DNA from: Paracoccaceae bacterium
GTDB lineage: Bacteria > Pseudomonadota > Alphaproteobacteria > Rhodobacterales > Rhodobacteraceae
Direction: 5' to 3'
Length of the DNA: 64,000 nt
Assembly: GCA_028874915.1 (NCBI GenBank)
Contig: JAPPHA010000110.1
Span: 1-64,000, forward strand
The notes under the pieces are model-generated. The model made no database searches. It saw only the letters and a list, made by a program, of their open reading frames with translations, and was not told the DNA's origin. Positions 1-8,009 of the stretch are shown one piece after another (position 1 is the stretch's first letter; every line of letters begins with the position of its first letter). The position numbers and the translations under genes were made by a program.

Positions 1-2
1 TG

Positions 3-125
3 GGCTGGCGGCTGAGCCCGGCGGACGACGGCGATTTCTCGTTCCGCATGGACGCATCGCGGCGCGACAGCGCCGGCGATGCGCCGGAGCACCGCATCGG
101 GTTCGGCGTCACCGCACACTGGTGA
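3..125 (+). CDS. C-terminal end of an outer-membrane beta-barrel (autotransporter-like) protein, 5' truncated
   Basis: Only the last 40 codons lie in the window; the gene begins before base 1. The tail has alternating hydrophobic and polar residues, a run of charged residues (ASRRDSAGDAPEHRI) and ends in a terminal aromatic residue (GFGVTAHW). This is the usual C-terminal signature of outer-membrane barrels recognised by the BAM machinery, and the charged run followed by a final strand is common at the end of alphaproteobacterial autotransporter-like proteins. The passenger or remaining domains cannot be seen, so the function of the whole protein is unknown. The frame is supported by strong G/C preference at third positions up to the TGA stop. 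Confidence 0.6.
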   Translation, partial: GWRLSPADDGDFSFRMDASRRDSAGDAPEHRIGFGVTAHW

Positions 126-677
126 GGGCGGGCGCGGCGCGGACCTCCGGCGCCGCGCCTTGGATCACGGACTGGCGCCGGTCCCCGGTCTCAAAGGTAC
201 GCGGAATGGGTGCGTGGTCGGTCGGTGCGGGCAGGGAGCGATGCAGCGCAGCGCGCTGAAACAGTGCTCAGGTGCATTCCGGGCACTTCCAGCGGGAAAC
301 TCTCGGCGAGAACACTCGCTGAGCCACCTGCGATGTTTCGGGCTGGTCCCTGATTGGGGACTGGCCCGATCACAATCAGATCCCGCCCCGGAAACCCGGG
401 TTCACGTGACGGGCTGCTGCCCGTGACCATGCACGTTCCTTGGCGTCAGAAAGCGTAGTCTTCACGTTATCCTCTTGCCCTTGCGTTCAAGGACCGGACG
501 CAACCGCGTTGTGGGCTGTCCTGAACACGACAACCCAAGCTGTCTCGGCGTGACGAAAGGCCATTGCCGTTCGCCGGACATTATCCAGATACCCGACGCG
601 CGAGATTGGACGTCCAATTTGAGTGAAGATTCTTTCCTCACGTTCTCGGCTGAACCGTCAGGGTACGGGAGTTCGGT
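126..677. other. Intergenic region, no gene recognised
   Basis: This 550-base stretch separates the barrel gene from the convergent FAH-family gene. Short open frames exist on both strands but none resembles a protein family or has a convincing ribosome-binding site. Its one clear structure is the long hairpin annotated separately. Confidence 0.5.
339..368. repeat. Long inverted repeat (12-bp RNA stem, 6-base loop)
   Basis: Two 12-base arms flank the loop TGATTG. Read as plus-strand RNA all twelve positions pair, two of them as G-U wobbles. There is no T-run on either side, so it is not a classical intrinsic terminator, but it lies between two convergent genes and could stop transcription or protect a 3' end. 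Confidence 0.4.
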
Positions 678-1364
678 TCAGACGACGCGGACCTCCAGAG
701 CGGCGAATCCTGTGACCTTGAGTTCCATGACGTCGCCCCTCTCGACCGCTGCCACCCCTGACGGCGTTCCCGACAAGATGACATCGCCGCCCGCAAGTTC
801 GAAATATTCCGACAGATAGGAGATCATTTCGGGGACCTTCCAGATCATCTGGCCAAGGTCGCCGTCCTGGCGAATCTTTCCGTTCACCGAAAGCGCGATC
901 CGACCGGAGACCGGGTGGCCGATTTTCGCAGCCGGATACACGGGTCCGACGGGCGCCGAACGTTCAAAGGCCTTGCCGATCTCCCACGGCCGACGGAGCG
1001 ACTTCTGTTCGCCCTGGAGGTCGCGGCGGGTCATGTCCAGTGCCAGGGCGTAGCCGTAGACATGATCGAGCGCACGGTCGACGGGAATGGTCACGCCTCC
1101 GGATTCCAGCATGACGGCAAGTTCCGCCTCGTGGTGGACGTCGGACGATCCGGACGGGTAGGGAAACACGCCGGAGGGATCGAGATTGTCGGGGTTCTTC
1201 TGGAAAAAGAACGGCGCATCCCGATTCGGGTCGCCTCCCATTTCCACAGTGTGCGCCGCGTAGTTGCGTCCGACGCAATAGACGCGACGCACCGGGAACC
1301 GGGCGTCAGTGCCGACGATGGGAAGCGAAACGACCGGCGGAGGCTCGATAGCCAGTCTGGGCAT
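678..1364 (-). CDS. Fumarylacetoacetate hydrolase (FAH) family protein
   Basis: A 228-residue cytosolic enzyme of the FAH superfamily, whose members cleave or hydrate beta-diketo and acylpyruvate substrates or decarboxylate oxaloacetate with a bound divalent metal. Visible family motifs are CVGRNYAAH near the start, the acidic metal site HHEAELAVML, the DMTRRDLQ and PWEIGKAFERSAPVGP blocks, and the C-terminal SGTPSGVAAVERGDVM. Length matches the short single-domain FAH proteins. The ATG chosen (MPRLAIEPPP) has GGAG about seven bases upstream; a longer in-frame extension lacks family similarity. It is transcribed away from the GntR regulator gene and shares its control region, so it is probably a target of that regulator. 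The exact substrate cannot be told; acylpyruvase-type activity is one option. Confidence 0.85.
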   Translation of the reverse strand: MPRLAIEPPPVVSLPIVGTDARFPVRRVYCVGRNYAAHTVEMGGDPNRDAPFFFQKNPDNLDPSGVFPYPSGSSDVHHEAELAVMLESGGVTIPVDRALDHVYGYALALDMTRRDLQGEQKSLRRPWEIGKAFERSAPVGPVYPAAKIGHPVSGRIALSVNGKIRQDGDLGQMIWKVPEMISYLSEYFELAGGDVILSGTPSGVAAVERGDVMELKVTGFAALEVRVV

Positions 1365-1477
1365 GGGTGTCTCCGTCGTGATTCCGGTCCGGAAAAGCGA
1401 GCCGGACCAATTTCCGATCATTCTCGACCGATCGGGCAAATCTTGCTCATCTTGAGCGACCGATTGCCAATTTTTGT

Positions 1478-1517
1478 CCAATTATGTATTGGTAACCAAA
1501 TTGCGCAAATTGATCAA
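1478..1517. promoter_or_regulatory. Cluster of palindromes between FAH and GntR genes, likely operator
   Basis: Three overlapping symmetric elements lie in the shared divergent control region: CCAAT-TATGT-ATTGG, TTGGTAACCAA, and the pair TTGCGCAA / TTGATCAA. FadR-type GntR proteins bind short dyads of the TGGT-N-ACCA kind, so TTGGTAACCAA at 1489-1499 is the best operator candidate. It starts about 45 bases upstream of the regulator's start codon. Confidence 0.5.
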
Positions 1518-1534
1518 CCAATCTGGAGCGACGG

Positions 1535-2212
1535 GTGCTGACACGGGTCGACACGACGGAACGGGAGGAGGCTCTCGCGGCACTCAGGTCCTTTATCGCG
1601 GCCGAACGGCTGAACCCGGGCGACCGGCTGCCTCCCGAGCGCGCATTGATGGTGAGCCTCGGCACGACCCGGACGAAATTGCGCCAGGCGCTGGACGTGC
1701 TGGAGCGGGAGGGCACGATCTGGCGACACGTTGGCAAGGGCACGTTTCTCGCCGCAGAGGGATTCAGCCGTCCGGTCGAACTTGCCCGCCAGGTTGCGCC
1801 CATTCAGATGATGCGTGCGCGGCTTGCCTTTGAACCGGTGCTCGCACGGGAAGCGGCCATTGGCGCATCGGACAACGCGATCGCGCGGATCCGGACGTGC
1901 CGGGACAACGCCCGGTCGGCGATCACCTGGGAGACCTATGAGGCTCACGACGACGTGTTCCACCGCACGATCGCCGAGACGACGGGAAACATCCTGCTCT
2001 TGTCGCTTTTCGACCGCCTCAACCAGGTGCGGAGGGCCGTGGCATGGAATACCGTCGTCCGTCGGCTCCCGGGGCCACCACCTGACCACCCGAGCTTCGC
2101 GGAACATGACCAGATCGTCACGGCGATCGAATTGCGGGATCCCGGCTTCGCCAGTGCCGCAATGCGTGATCATCTGCGGTCGGTCACAGGGCGCCTGTTC
2201 GGAGACATGTGA
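1535..2212 (+). CDS. GntR-family transcriptional regulator, FadR/FCD subfamily
   Basis: A 225-residue DNA-binding regulator. Residues 10-75 form the winged helix-turn-helix (ERLNPGDRLPPERALMVSLG, then TRTKLRQALDVLEREGTIWRHVGKGTF, typical of GntR proteins). The remaining helical part fits the FCD ligand domain, which often binds a metal and a carboxylate; the DDVFHRTIAETTGN block supplies typical Asp and His ligands. It is divergent from the FAH gene and lies directly upstream of, and in line with, the ABC importer genes, so it probably represses one or both in the absence of the imported substrate. The start has only a weak upstream purine run. Effector unknown. Confidence 0.88.
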   Translation: MLTRVDTTEREEALAALRSFIAAERLNPGDRLPPERALMVSLGTTRTKLRQALDVLEREGTIWRHVGKGTFLAAEGFSRPVELARQVAPIQMMRARLAFEPVLAREAAIGASDNAIARIRTCRDNARSAITWETYEAHDDVFHRTIAETTGNILLLSLFDRLNQVRRAVAWNTVVRRLPGPPPDHPSFAEHDQIVTAIELRDPGFASAAMRDHLRSVTGRLFGDM

Positions 2213-2293
2213 CACGGCGGCACATGCGATGAGTCCGTCGGGGCCGCAGCAAGGACGGCCCGCAGAACCTGTAAGGCAATGGGAGAAACAACC

Positions 2294-3265
2294 ATGATTG
2301 ACCACCTCAGAAATCTGGCCTTGGCGGCCACGCTGCCGATCGCCGTCGGACTGTCGGCATCGGCCGTCCACGCCGACAAGATCCGGATCGCACTTGCGGA
2401 AACACCGTCAGACGAACTCGCAGCGTTTTTTGTGGCGCTCGACCGGGCGAGGGCCAATGGCCTCGACTACGAATGGACCGCTTTCTCCGACGAGGAGTTG
2501 GCGATTCAGGCCGTCCTGAGTGGCCAGATGGACATCGGGTTCGGCACGCCCTACTCGGCCATGCAGCGCACCAAGGCGCCGGTCCGGATCATCTTCCAGC
2601 TTTCGAAGCTCAAGTTCTTTCCGGTGACCACGAAGAAATACAGTTCACTGGAAGACCTGGATGGTGAACCCATTCTGCTGCACTCGCGCGGCGGTGGGAC
2701 GGATGCGATTGCCAACGTCATCGAGGACAAGGTTGGCATCGAGTTCGGTGATCGGTCCTATGTCCCGGGTTCGGCGAACCGGGTCGTCGCACTCGTGGCC
2801 GGCCAGGCGGATGCGACAATTATCGATCTGTCGAACAAGAACAAGGTGATGCGCCAGCATGGAGACAAGTTCAACGTGCTTCCCATGTTCGAGGTCGACG
2901 CGTCGGACGAGGCGCTGTTCGCGAACCTCGACTGGATCAAGGCGAACGCGGACGATGTGCAGATCTTCGTCGACGCGCTTCTTGGCGTATGGCAGGATAT
3001 GAACGCGGATCCGACGGTCATCCGCCGTGAGACCGATCCCGACGGTCCGATCGGGCAGTTGCCAGCGGAGATCTTGGACAGCCTCGACACGTTCTACGCC
3101 GAAGCCGTGGAAGGAGGTCTCTATGATCCGAATGGTGGCGGTCGCAAGGCGGCGATGGCCGATCTGGAATGGTACAGCGACGCAGGTCAGCTTGAGGGCG
3201 ACCCATCGACGCTCAATATCGAGGACTTCTGGTATATGGCGCCGCTTGATGCCGCCATGAACTAG
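2294..3265 (+). CDS. ABC transporter periplasmic substrate-binding protein (NMT1/SsuA-like)
   Basis: A 323-residue periplasmic binding protein for an ABC importer. The first 27 residues are a cleavable signal peptide (hydrophobic core LALAATLPIAVGLSASAVHA). The mature part carries the hallmarks of the NMT1/THI5-like fold: QMDIGFGTPYSAMQR, the SLEDLDGEPILLHSRGGGTDA hinge block, and an aromatic-rich C-terminus (LNIEDFWYMAPLDAAMN). The second ATG of the frame was taken because GGGAGA lies just upstream of it. It begins a four-gene run with two permeases and an ATPase. The family imports sulfonates, nitrate, pyrimidine precursors and aromatic acids; the downstream amidase and amidohydrolase hint at a nitrogenous compound, but this is inference. 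Confidence 0.88.
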   Translation: MIDHLRNLALAATLPIAVGLSASAVHADKIRIALAETPSDELAAFFVALDRARANGLDYEWTAFSDEELAIQAVLSGQMDIGFGTPYSAMQRTKAPVRIIFQLSKLKFFPVTTKKYSSLEDLDGEPILLHSRGGGTDAIANVIEDKVGIEFGDRSYVPGSANRVVALVAGQADATIIDLSNKNKVMRQHGDKFNVLPMFEVDASDEALFANLDWIKANADDVQIFVDALLGVWQDMNADPTVIRRETDPDGPIGQLPAEILDSLDTFYAEAVEGGLYDPNGGGRKAAMADLEWYSDAGQLEGDPSTLNIEDFWYMAPLDAAMN

Positions 3266-3298
3266 GTCCTCCGACATTTGCCAGGAAGGGGCATGCCA

Positions 3299-4057
3299 AT
3301 GAGCCGGTCCCTGGTTCTGAAACTGCTTTCGGGGGTGATTGTCTTTGGCGCCTGGGAGGTCGCCGGACGCATCCCCGTAAGCTACGCGTTTCCGACCTTT
3401 TTCGAATCCATGGCTGCACTCGTCGACATGACGGTCAGCGGCTGGATCTTCGAAGCCTACGTTGAAACGCTTCGGCCGCTGATCATCGGGTTGCTGATAT
3501 CGGCTTTCATCGGAATCGCCCTGGGGCTCTGGGTTGGTCTCAGCAACTGGTTCGACTGGCTCGTTTCCCCCATCTTCATCGTGATGCAGGCGGCCCCGCT
3601 TGCGGCGCTCATCCCGCTTCTCGTGATGGTCTACGGAATCGGGCTCACGTCCAAGGTCTTCGTTGTCTGCATCATGGCCATGCCGGTTATCGTGCTGAAC
3701 ACGGCGGGAGCCGTGCGCAACGCGCCCACGAACCTCAAGGAGATGGGATACTCCTTCTTGGGAACCGAACAGGACATCATCCTGAAGGTCATTATCCCGT
3801 CCGCGTCCCCGATCATTTTTGCCGGCTTGCGCCTCGGTACGTCGGCAGGGTTCATCGGGGCGATCCTCTCGGAACTGAAGATCACGCCGACAGGAATCGG
3901 CGACATCATAACCTACAGTCGCTCGATCGCGGACTATCCGAGCATGTACGCTGCCATATTTTCGATCATGGTCCTCGCGGTCCTGTTCCTGAACTTTCTC
4001 GAACGGACCGAAAGATACTTCTTTGCAGGAAATGTCCGTGGATACGCATCCGATTGA
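3299..4057 (+). CDS. ABC transporter permease (SsuC/TauC-like)
   Basis: A membrane permease of about 252 residues with six predicted membrane segments, of the BPD_transp_1 type used by sulfonate, nitrate and taurine importers. The coupling-loop motif that docks onto the ATPase is visible in the middle (EMGYSFLGTEQDIILKVIIPSASP). Three start codons crowd together; the last ATG (MSRSLVLKLL) is preferred because the AGGAAGGGG ribosome-binding site then sits at a normal distance, while the upstream TTG overlaps it. The C-terminus overlaps the start of the ATPase gene. With the second permease downstream it probably forms a heterodimeric channel, less usual in this family, where one permease normally forms a homodimer. 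Confidence 0.87.
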   Translation: MSRSLVLKLLSGVIVFGAWEVAGRIPVSYAFPTFFESMAALVDMTVSGWIFEAYVETLRPLIIGLLISAFIGIALGLWVGLSNWFDWLVSPIFIVMQAAPLAALIPLLVMVYGIGLTSKVFVVCIMAMPVIVLNTAGAVRNAPTNLKEMGYSFLGTEQDIILKVIIPSASPIIFAGLRLGTSAGFIGAILSELKITPTGIGDIITYSRSIADYPSMYAAIFSIMVLAVLFLNFLERTERYFFAGNVRGYASD

Positions 4058-4841
4058 CATGACCCGTTCCGCCACGAACGCATCCGCCGCCGCCGCGGTT
4101 TCGGTTCGCGGCGTCTCCAAGAACTACGGTCAGGTCGAGGCGCTCCGGGACCTGTCGCTCGATTTCCCTCGAGGCCAGCTCACGTCCCTGCTTGGGCCAT
4201 CGGGATGTGGCAAGACCACGCTTCTCAAGATCATCGCGGGGCTCCTGCAGCCCACGGAGGGCGAAGTCGAGGTCAACGGCAAACCGGTAACCGGCCCCGG
4301 ACCCGACCGCGCCTTCGTGTTTCAGGACTTTGCGCTGCTGCCCTGGGCAACCGTGTTGCGCAACGTGGCCTTCGGGCTCGAACTCCGCGGTGTCAGGATC
4401 TCCGAACGCGAGGCGATTGCGGAGCAATACATCCGGAATGTCGGTCTTGCGGGATTCGAGAAGAGCTATCCCCATGAACTCTCTGGCGGAATGCGCCAAC
4501 GCGTCGGTCTTGCGCGCGCCCTCGCCGTCGACAGTGAAGTGCTCCTGATGGATGAGCCATTCTCGGCCGTCGACGAGCAGACGCGACGAAAGTTCCAGGA
4601 GGATCTGCTCGGACTCGTTGCGGGCGAGAACAAGACTTTTCTCTTCGTGACCCACTCCATCGAGGAAGCGGTCTATGTTTCCGACCAGATCGCCATTCTC
4701 CTGCCACGCCCGAGCCGCGTGTCCGAGGTGATCCGTCCGAGCGGGCTCAGGACGCGGAATGTCTCGGACATTCGCAGGGATCCTGAATACCTGGATATCG
4801 TGGACAGGATCTGGGCGTCACTTCGGTCGTACGTGGAGTAG
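4032..4841 (+). CDS. ABC transporter ATP-binding protein (SsuB/TauB-like)
   Basis: The ATPase of the importer, about 269 residues. Walker A is GPSGCGKTT near residue 60, the Q-loop is VFQDFALLPW, the ABC signature LSGGMRQR is near 150, and Walker B is LLMDEPFSAVD followed by the H-loop THSIEEA. The order and spacing match the nitrate/sulfonate importer ATPases. The start is uncertain: this ATG overlaps the permease gene by 26 bases, and another ATG at 4059, just after the permease stop, would also leave the whole ATPase domain. Tight packing indicates one transcript with the flanking permeases. Confidence 0.9.
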   Translation: MSVDTHPIDMTRSATNASAAAAVSVRGVSKNYGQVEALRDLSLDFPRGQLTSLLGPSGCGKTTLLKIIAGLLQPTEGEVEVNGKPVTGPGPDRAFVFQDFALLPWATVLRNVAFGLELRGVRISEREAIAEQYIRNVGLAGFEKSYPHELSGGMRQRVGLARALAVDSEVLLMDEPFSAVDEQTRRKFQEDLLGLVAGENKTFLFVTHSIEEAVYVSDQIAILLPRPSRVSEVIRPSGLRTRNVSDIRRDPEYLDIVDRIWASLRSYVE

Positions 4842-4844
4842 CGA

Positions 4845-5597
4845 ATGACGGCTTTCGGAATCCGGCTTCCCGGCATGTCGTCCCTGATTCTGTGGGGTCT
4901 GTTCTGGGAGATCATCGGAAGGAGTGGGTATACTTTCTTCCTTCCGCCGCTGTCCGAGGTTATCGCGACATTCTTTTCGATCGTCGACACTCCCGCATTC
5001 CAGAAGGCCCTGTCGGAAACGGCGCAGGCGTTTCTTGCCGGCGTCTTCTCCGCGGTTGTCATCGGAATTCCGACCGGGATCCTGATGGGCAAGAACCGTC
5101 TGGTCGACGAGCTGCTGTTGCCCTGGGTCAATATCTTTCTCAGCGCCCCCCTGACCGCCCTTGTCCCGGTCCTCATGGTCCTCTTTGGCTTCGGCATGAA
5201 GTCGATCATCATCACGACCGCATTGTTCGCGGTCTGGATCATCATTCTCAATGCACGCGCCGGCGTAATGCAGATCAACCGATCGCTGACGGACATGGCG
5301 AACAGTTTCGGCGCGACGCCCTGGGCCGCATTTTCCAAGATCTACTTCTGGGCCGCGCTTCCGGAGATTCTCGGAGGCGTTCGCATCGGCGTCATTCGGG
5401 CGGTCAAGGGCGTGATCATTGGCCAGCTCCTGATCTCGATTGTCGGATTCGGGGCTCTGTTCGAGCTCTACTCTGCAAACTTCCTGATGGGCCATTTCTG
5501 GGCGGTGTTGATCGTGCTCTTTGCGCTTGCCTTTGTCCTCTCCGAGGGACTCGCCGCGCTGGAACGCCGCGTCTCTTACTACGCGGCCCAACGATAG
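4845..5597 (+). CDS. ABC transporter permease (SsuC/TauC-like), second subunit
   Basis: A 250-residue membrane permease of the same family as the one upstream, with about six membrane helices and the ATPase-docking block DMANSFGATPWAAFSKIYFW. It starts three bases after the ATPase stop codon, with GGAG in the ATPase's last codons as ribosome-binding site. The two permeases are clearly different in sequence, so they are more likely partners in one heteromeric importer than a recent duplication. The transcript probably ends in the gap that follows. Confidence 0.87.
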   Translation: MTAFGIRLPGMSSLILWGLFWEIIGRSGYTFFLPPLSEVIATFFSIVDTPAFQKALSETAQAFLAGVFSAVVIGIPTGILMGKNRLVDELLLPWVNIFLSAPLTALVPVLMVLFGFGMKSIIITTALFAVWIIILNARAGVMQINRSLTDMANSFGATPWAAFSKIYFWAALPEILGGVRIGVIRAVKGVIIGQLLISIVGFGALFELYSANFLMGHFWAVLIVLFALAFVLSEGLAALERRVSYYAAQR

Positions 5598-6049
5598 CCC
5601 GACAGCGCCACTGGTTCATGCTGACCGGTCGCCGCGCCGTCTTTGTGGCGCCATATCGTTTGCGTCCTTTCAGGCCCAAAAGGTGGATCTTTCGGTCGAT
5701 CGGGGGGCGGAGGCCGCTGCCATTCCTGTTCGCCTTCACCAATCTGACGGCCGGGCCGCACGGGCGTACAGGGTAGCGGGAATTCAACGACGGGACTCCG
5801 ACTGGAATCCCCGGCCCCGAATGTCGATTGCCGTCGCGTGGACGGCATTCCGTTCGCCTGCATGGCGGGACGTTCGTTCGGGTGACAGTGCCGTTGTGAC
5901 CGCGGATTGGACGAAAACTCCGACGGTTGGACAATGTACTCGGCAATGGGGTTGCAAACGGGCGCGGAATTCGGGATTCCCGGGAATCGTCCGGAAATCG
6001 GCGGTCGGAATCGGTTGATTCGGGTCTGGCATTCAGGAGGGTACGCGTC
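5598..6049. other. Intergenic region with a 14-bp perfect palindrome
   Basis: No gene is recognised in these 450 bases. GATTCCCGGGAATC at 5975-5988 is a perfect 14-bp palindrome about 60 bases upstream of the amidase start, well placed for a regulator-binding site. The open frames on both strands have no family resemblance. Confidence 0.45.
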
Positions 6050-7501
6050 ATGAGTCGACCGGAGACGAACTTTTCAGGACCGGAACTCTGCGCGATCACG
6101 GCGCGGGAAGCGGTGCGGCGGCTCCGGGCGGGTGAAGTCACGCCGAACGAGCTCCTGGACGCAGCGCTCCGGCGCATGGATGAGGTCGAGCCGGCAATCA
6201 ATGCCACCGTCATCCGCTGCGGCGAACGGGCGCGGGCGGCCATCGGTGACCTGGACCGGCATGGGCGATCCGCTGCCGGCGAACCCGGTTGGCTGGCCGG
6301 CCTGGCGGTCGGCATCAAGGACCTGATCGATGTGGCCGGCCTTCCCACGACCTGCGGCAGCCCGGCGCTCGTGAACAATGTCCCGAAGGAGAGTGACGCG
6401 CTCGTCGAGCGGCTCGAGGCCCGGGGCGCGATCATCGCCGGCAAGATGAATACGCCGGAATTCGGGGCGGGCGGCAATACCTTCAATGCCGTCTTCGGCA
6501 TGACCCGCAACCCCTGGAACACGGCGATGAACGCCGGCGGTTCCTCCGGCGGGTCGGCCGCCGCGCTTGCCACCGGCGAAGTCTTTCTCGCCCACGGCTC
6601 CGATCTCGCAGGTTCGCTCCGGACCCCGGCGTCGTTCTGCGGGGTCGTCGGATTCCGCCCCTCGCCGGGACGCTGCGGTGGCGGCCCGGCCGACATGGCC
6701 TTCGCGCCCGAGGCCGTGGACGGGCCGATGGCGCGGGACATCCGTGACACGGCTCTCCTCCTCGACGCCATGTGCGGGTTCGACCCCCGGCACCCGATCA
6801 GCCTCGAGGCGCCTGCAACTCCGTTCCAGTCGGCCATCCGGAACGACCCGGGGCCGATCCGCATCGCCTATGCCGAGGACCAGAACGGTTTCGCGCCGGT
6901 CGAGGGCGATATCCGCGACGTGTTGGGATCGGCAATGAAAACGGTCGAGCGCGTCGGGGCCGGCGTCACGGTCGAAGCAGCGTGCCCCGAACTGCCGACA
7001 CTGAACGAGACCTATCTGACATTGAGGGGTGTCCATTACGGAGCGGTCGCCGATTACCTGCCGGCGGAAGCCAGGCGGCATTTCAAGCGGACGCTCCGCG
7101 AGAACGCCGAATTCGGCCGCAATCTCGAGGTCTCGGAAATTTTCCTGGCGTTCCGCAACAAGTCCCGACTCTACGAGATCATGCGGCGGTTCCTTGAACG
7201 CTATGACGTTCTGGCGTTGCCGGTGACCGGGATCGCGCCCGGGCCCGTCGAGATCGAATACCCGCCGGTGGTTGCCGGTGTCGAAATGGGTGACTACGTC
7301 GAGTGGTTGCGCTTCTCGTTCCTGGCGACGACCACCGGCCTGCCGTCCCTGTCGATGCCGGCAGGGTTCACGGCGGGAGGGCTGCCCGTCGGCATCCAGT
7401 TGATCGGCCCGCCTCGCGGCGAGGCCAGGCTGCTGCAGGTGGCTCTCGCCGTCGAGGAACGGCTCAACCTTCCTGTCGGCCCCATTGATCCGATCGTCTG
7501 A
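6050..7501 (+). CDS. Amidase signature (AS) family amidase
   Basis: A 483-residue cytosolic hydrolase of the amidase signature family, which hydrolyses amide bonds to acid and ammonia. The Ser-cis-Ser-Lys triad is visible: Lys in GIKDLIDVAG near residue 90, the glycine/serine loop GGSSGGSAAAL near 166, and the nucleophile region GSDLAGSLRTPASF near 189. In the last block GSDLAGS replaces the common GTDTGGS, which keeps the serine. The start was set at MSRPETNF because CAGGAGGG lies nine bases upstream; the frame is open further 5' but without similarity. It precedes the amidohydrolase and MlrC-like genes, so these may form a degradation series for an amide or lactam compound. Indole-acetamide or aryl-amide hydrolases belong to the same family; the substrate is open. 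Confidence 0.9.
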   Translation: MSRPETNFSGPELCAITAREAVRRLRAGEVTPNELLDAALRRMDEVEPAINATVIRCGERARAAIGDLDRHGRSAAGEPGWLAGLAVGIKDLIDVAGLPTTCGSPALVNNVPKESDALVERLEARGAIIAGKMNTPEFGAGGNTFNAVFGMTRNPWNTAMNAGGSSGGSAAALATGEVFLAHGSDLAGSLRTPASFCGVVGFRPSPGRCGGGPADMAFAPEAVDGPMARDIRDTALLLDAMCGFDPRHPISLEAPATPFQSAIRNDPGPIRIAYAEDQNGFAPVEGDIRDVLGSAMKTVERVGAGVTVEAACPELPTLNETYLTLRGVHYGAVADYLPAEARRHFKRTLRENAEFGRNLEVSEIFLAFRNKSRLYEIMRRFLERYDVLALPVTGIAPGPVEIEYPPVVAGVEMGDYVEWLRFSFLATTTGLPSLSMPAGFTAGGLPVGIQLIGPPRGEARLLQVALAVEERLNLPVGPIDPIV

Positions 7502-7639
7502 TCCCCATGAAAAGGGGGCGGATCGGTCTGACGATCCGTTGATCTGCGGCTCCTGCGGAGACTTCAGCCGAGCCCGGGCCAATCCCGCCGCCGAGTTCAC
7601 GGGTACGGTCGACCGCGGCGGTCGGTTCCTGATCCGCGA

Positions 7640-7850
7640 GCCGGCCCGCCCGTTACCGCAACAGTGATCCGGCCGCAGATCGGACCGGTGCCCCCAAGTC
7701 ATGGGTGATGAACAGCATCGTGAAGCGAAAGGTCCTGCAGGCCTTGTCGAGGAGATCGAGGACCTGAGTCGGGACAGAAAAATTCTACGCCGAGACTGCC
7801 TTGTCGGCGATCAGGATCACCGGTTCCATTGCGACGGTGCGGGCGATGCA
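7640..7850 (-). pseudogene. Remnant of an oligopeptide-type ABC transporter ATPase
   Basis: Reading the minus strand from about 7847 gives IARTVAMEPVILIADKAVSA, a stop codon, then NFSVPTQVLDLLDK and FTMLFITHDLGAPVR. This matches the Walker B to H-loop region of Dpp/Opp-type ATPases, which usually read ARALAMEPKLLIADEPVSALD then LTMLFITHDLGVVR. The catalytic DEP has become DKA, the conserved Leu of ALD is a TAG stop, and after THDLG a one-base frameshift leads into ICGRITVAVTGGPA, the decayed match to ICDRVAVMYAGRIVE. Walker A and the signature motif are missing. It is a dead fragment. No intact peptide transporter lies nearby. Confidence 0.78.
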
Positions 7851-8009
7851 ACGGGTTCATGGTCGAAATTGCCGGACCGAGTCGGGTGCCTGGAAACGGG
7901 CCCTTGACTTGACCGTCCGGCCGATCCCGGATGACAGGCAGGCGTGCCCCCCGGATCCGGAGTGCGCCCGGTCGTTTCCGGGAGAGATCGAAGCAAAGGA
8001 GAAACGTCC

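Noticed and set aside
2645-4120. Open frame of 491 codons opposite the binding protein and permease
   Set aside because: Antisense to two clear transporter genes; composition rich in Asp, Arg and His as expected of a GC-rich shadow frame.
5416-6864. Long minus-strand frame across the amidase start
   Set aside because: Low-complexity Arg, Pro and Ser translation and overlap with the AS-family amidase, whose motifs are intact.
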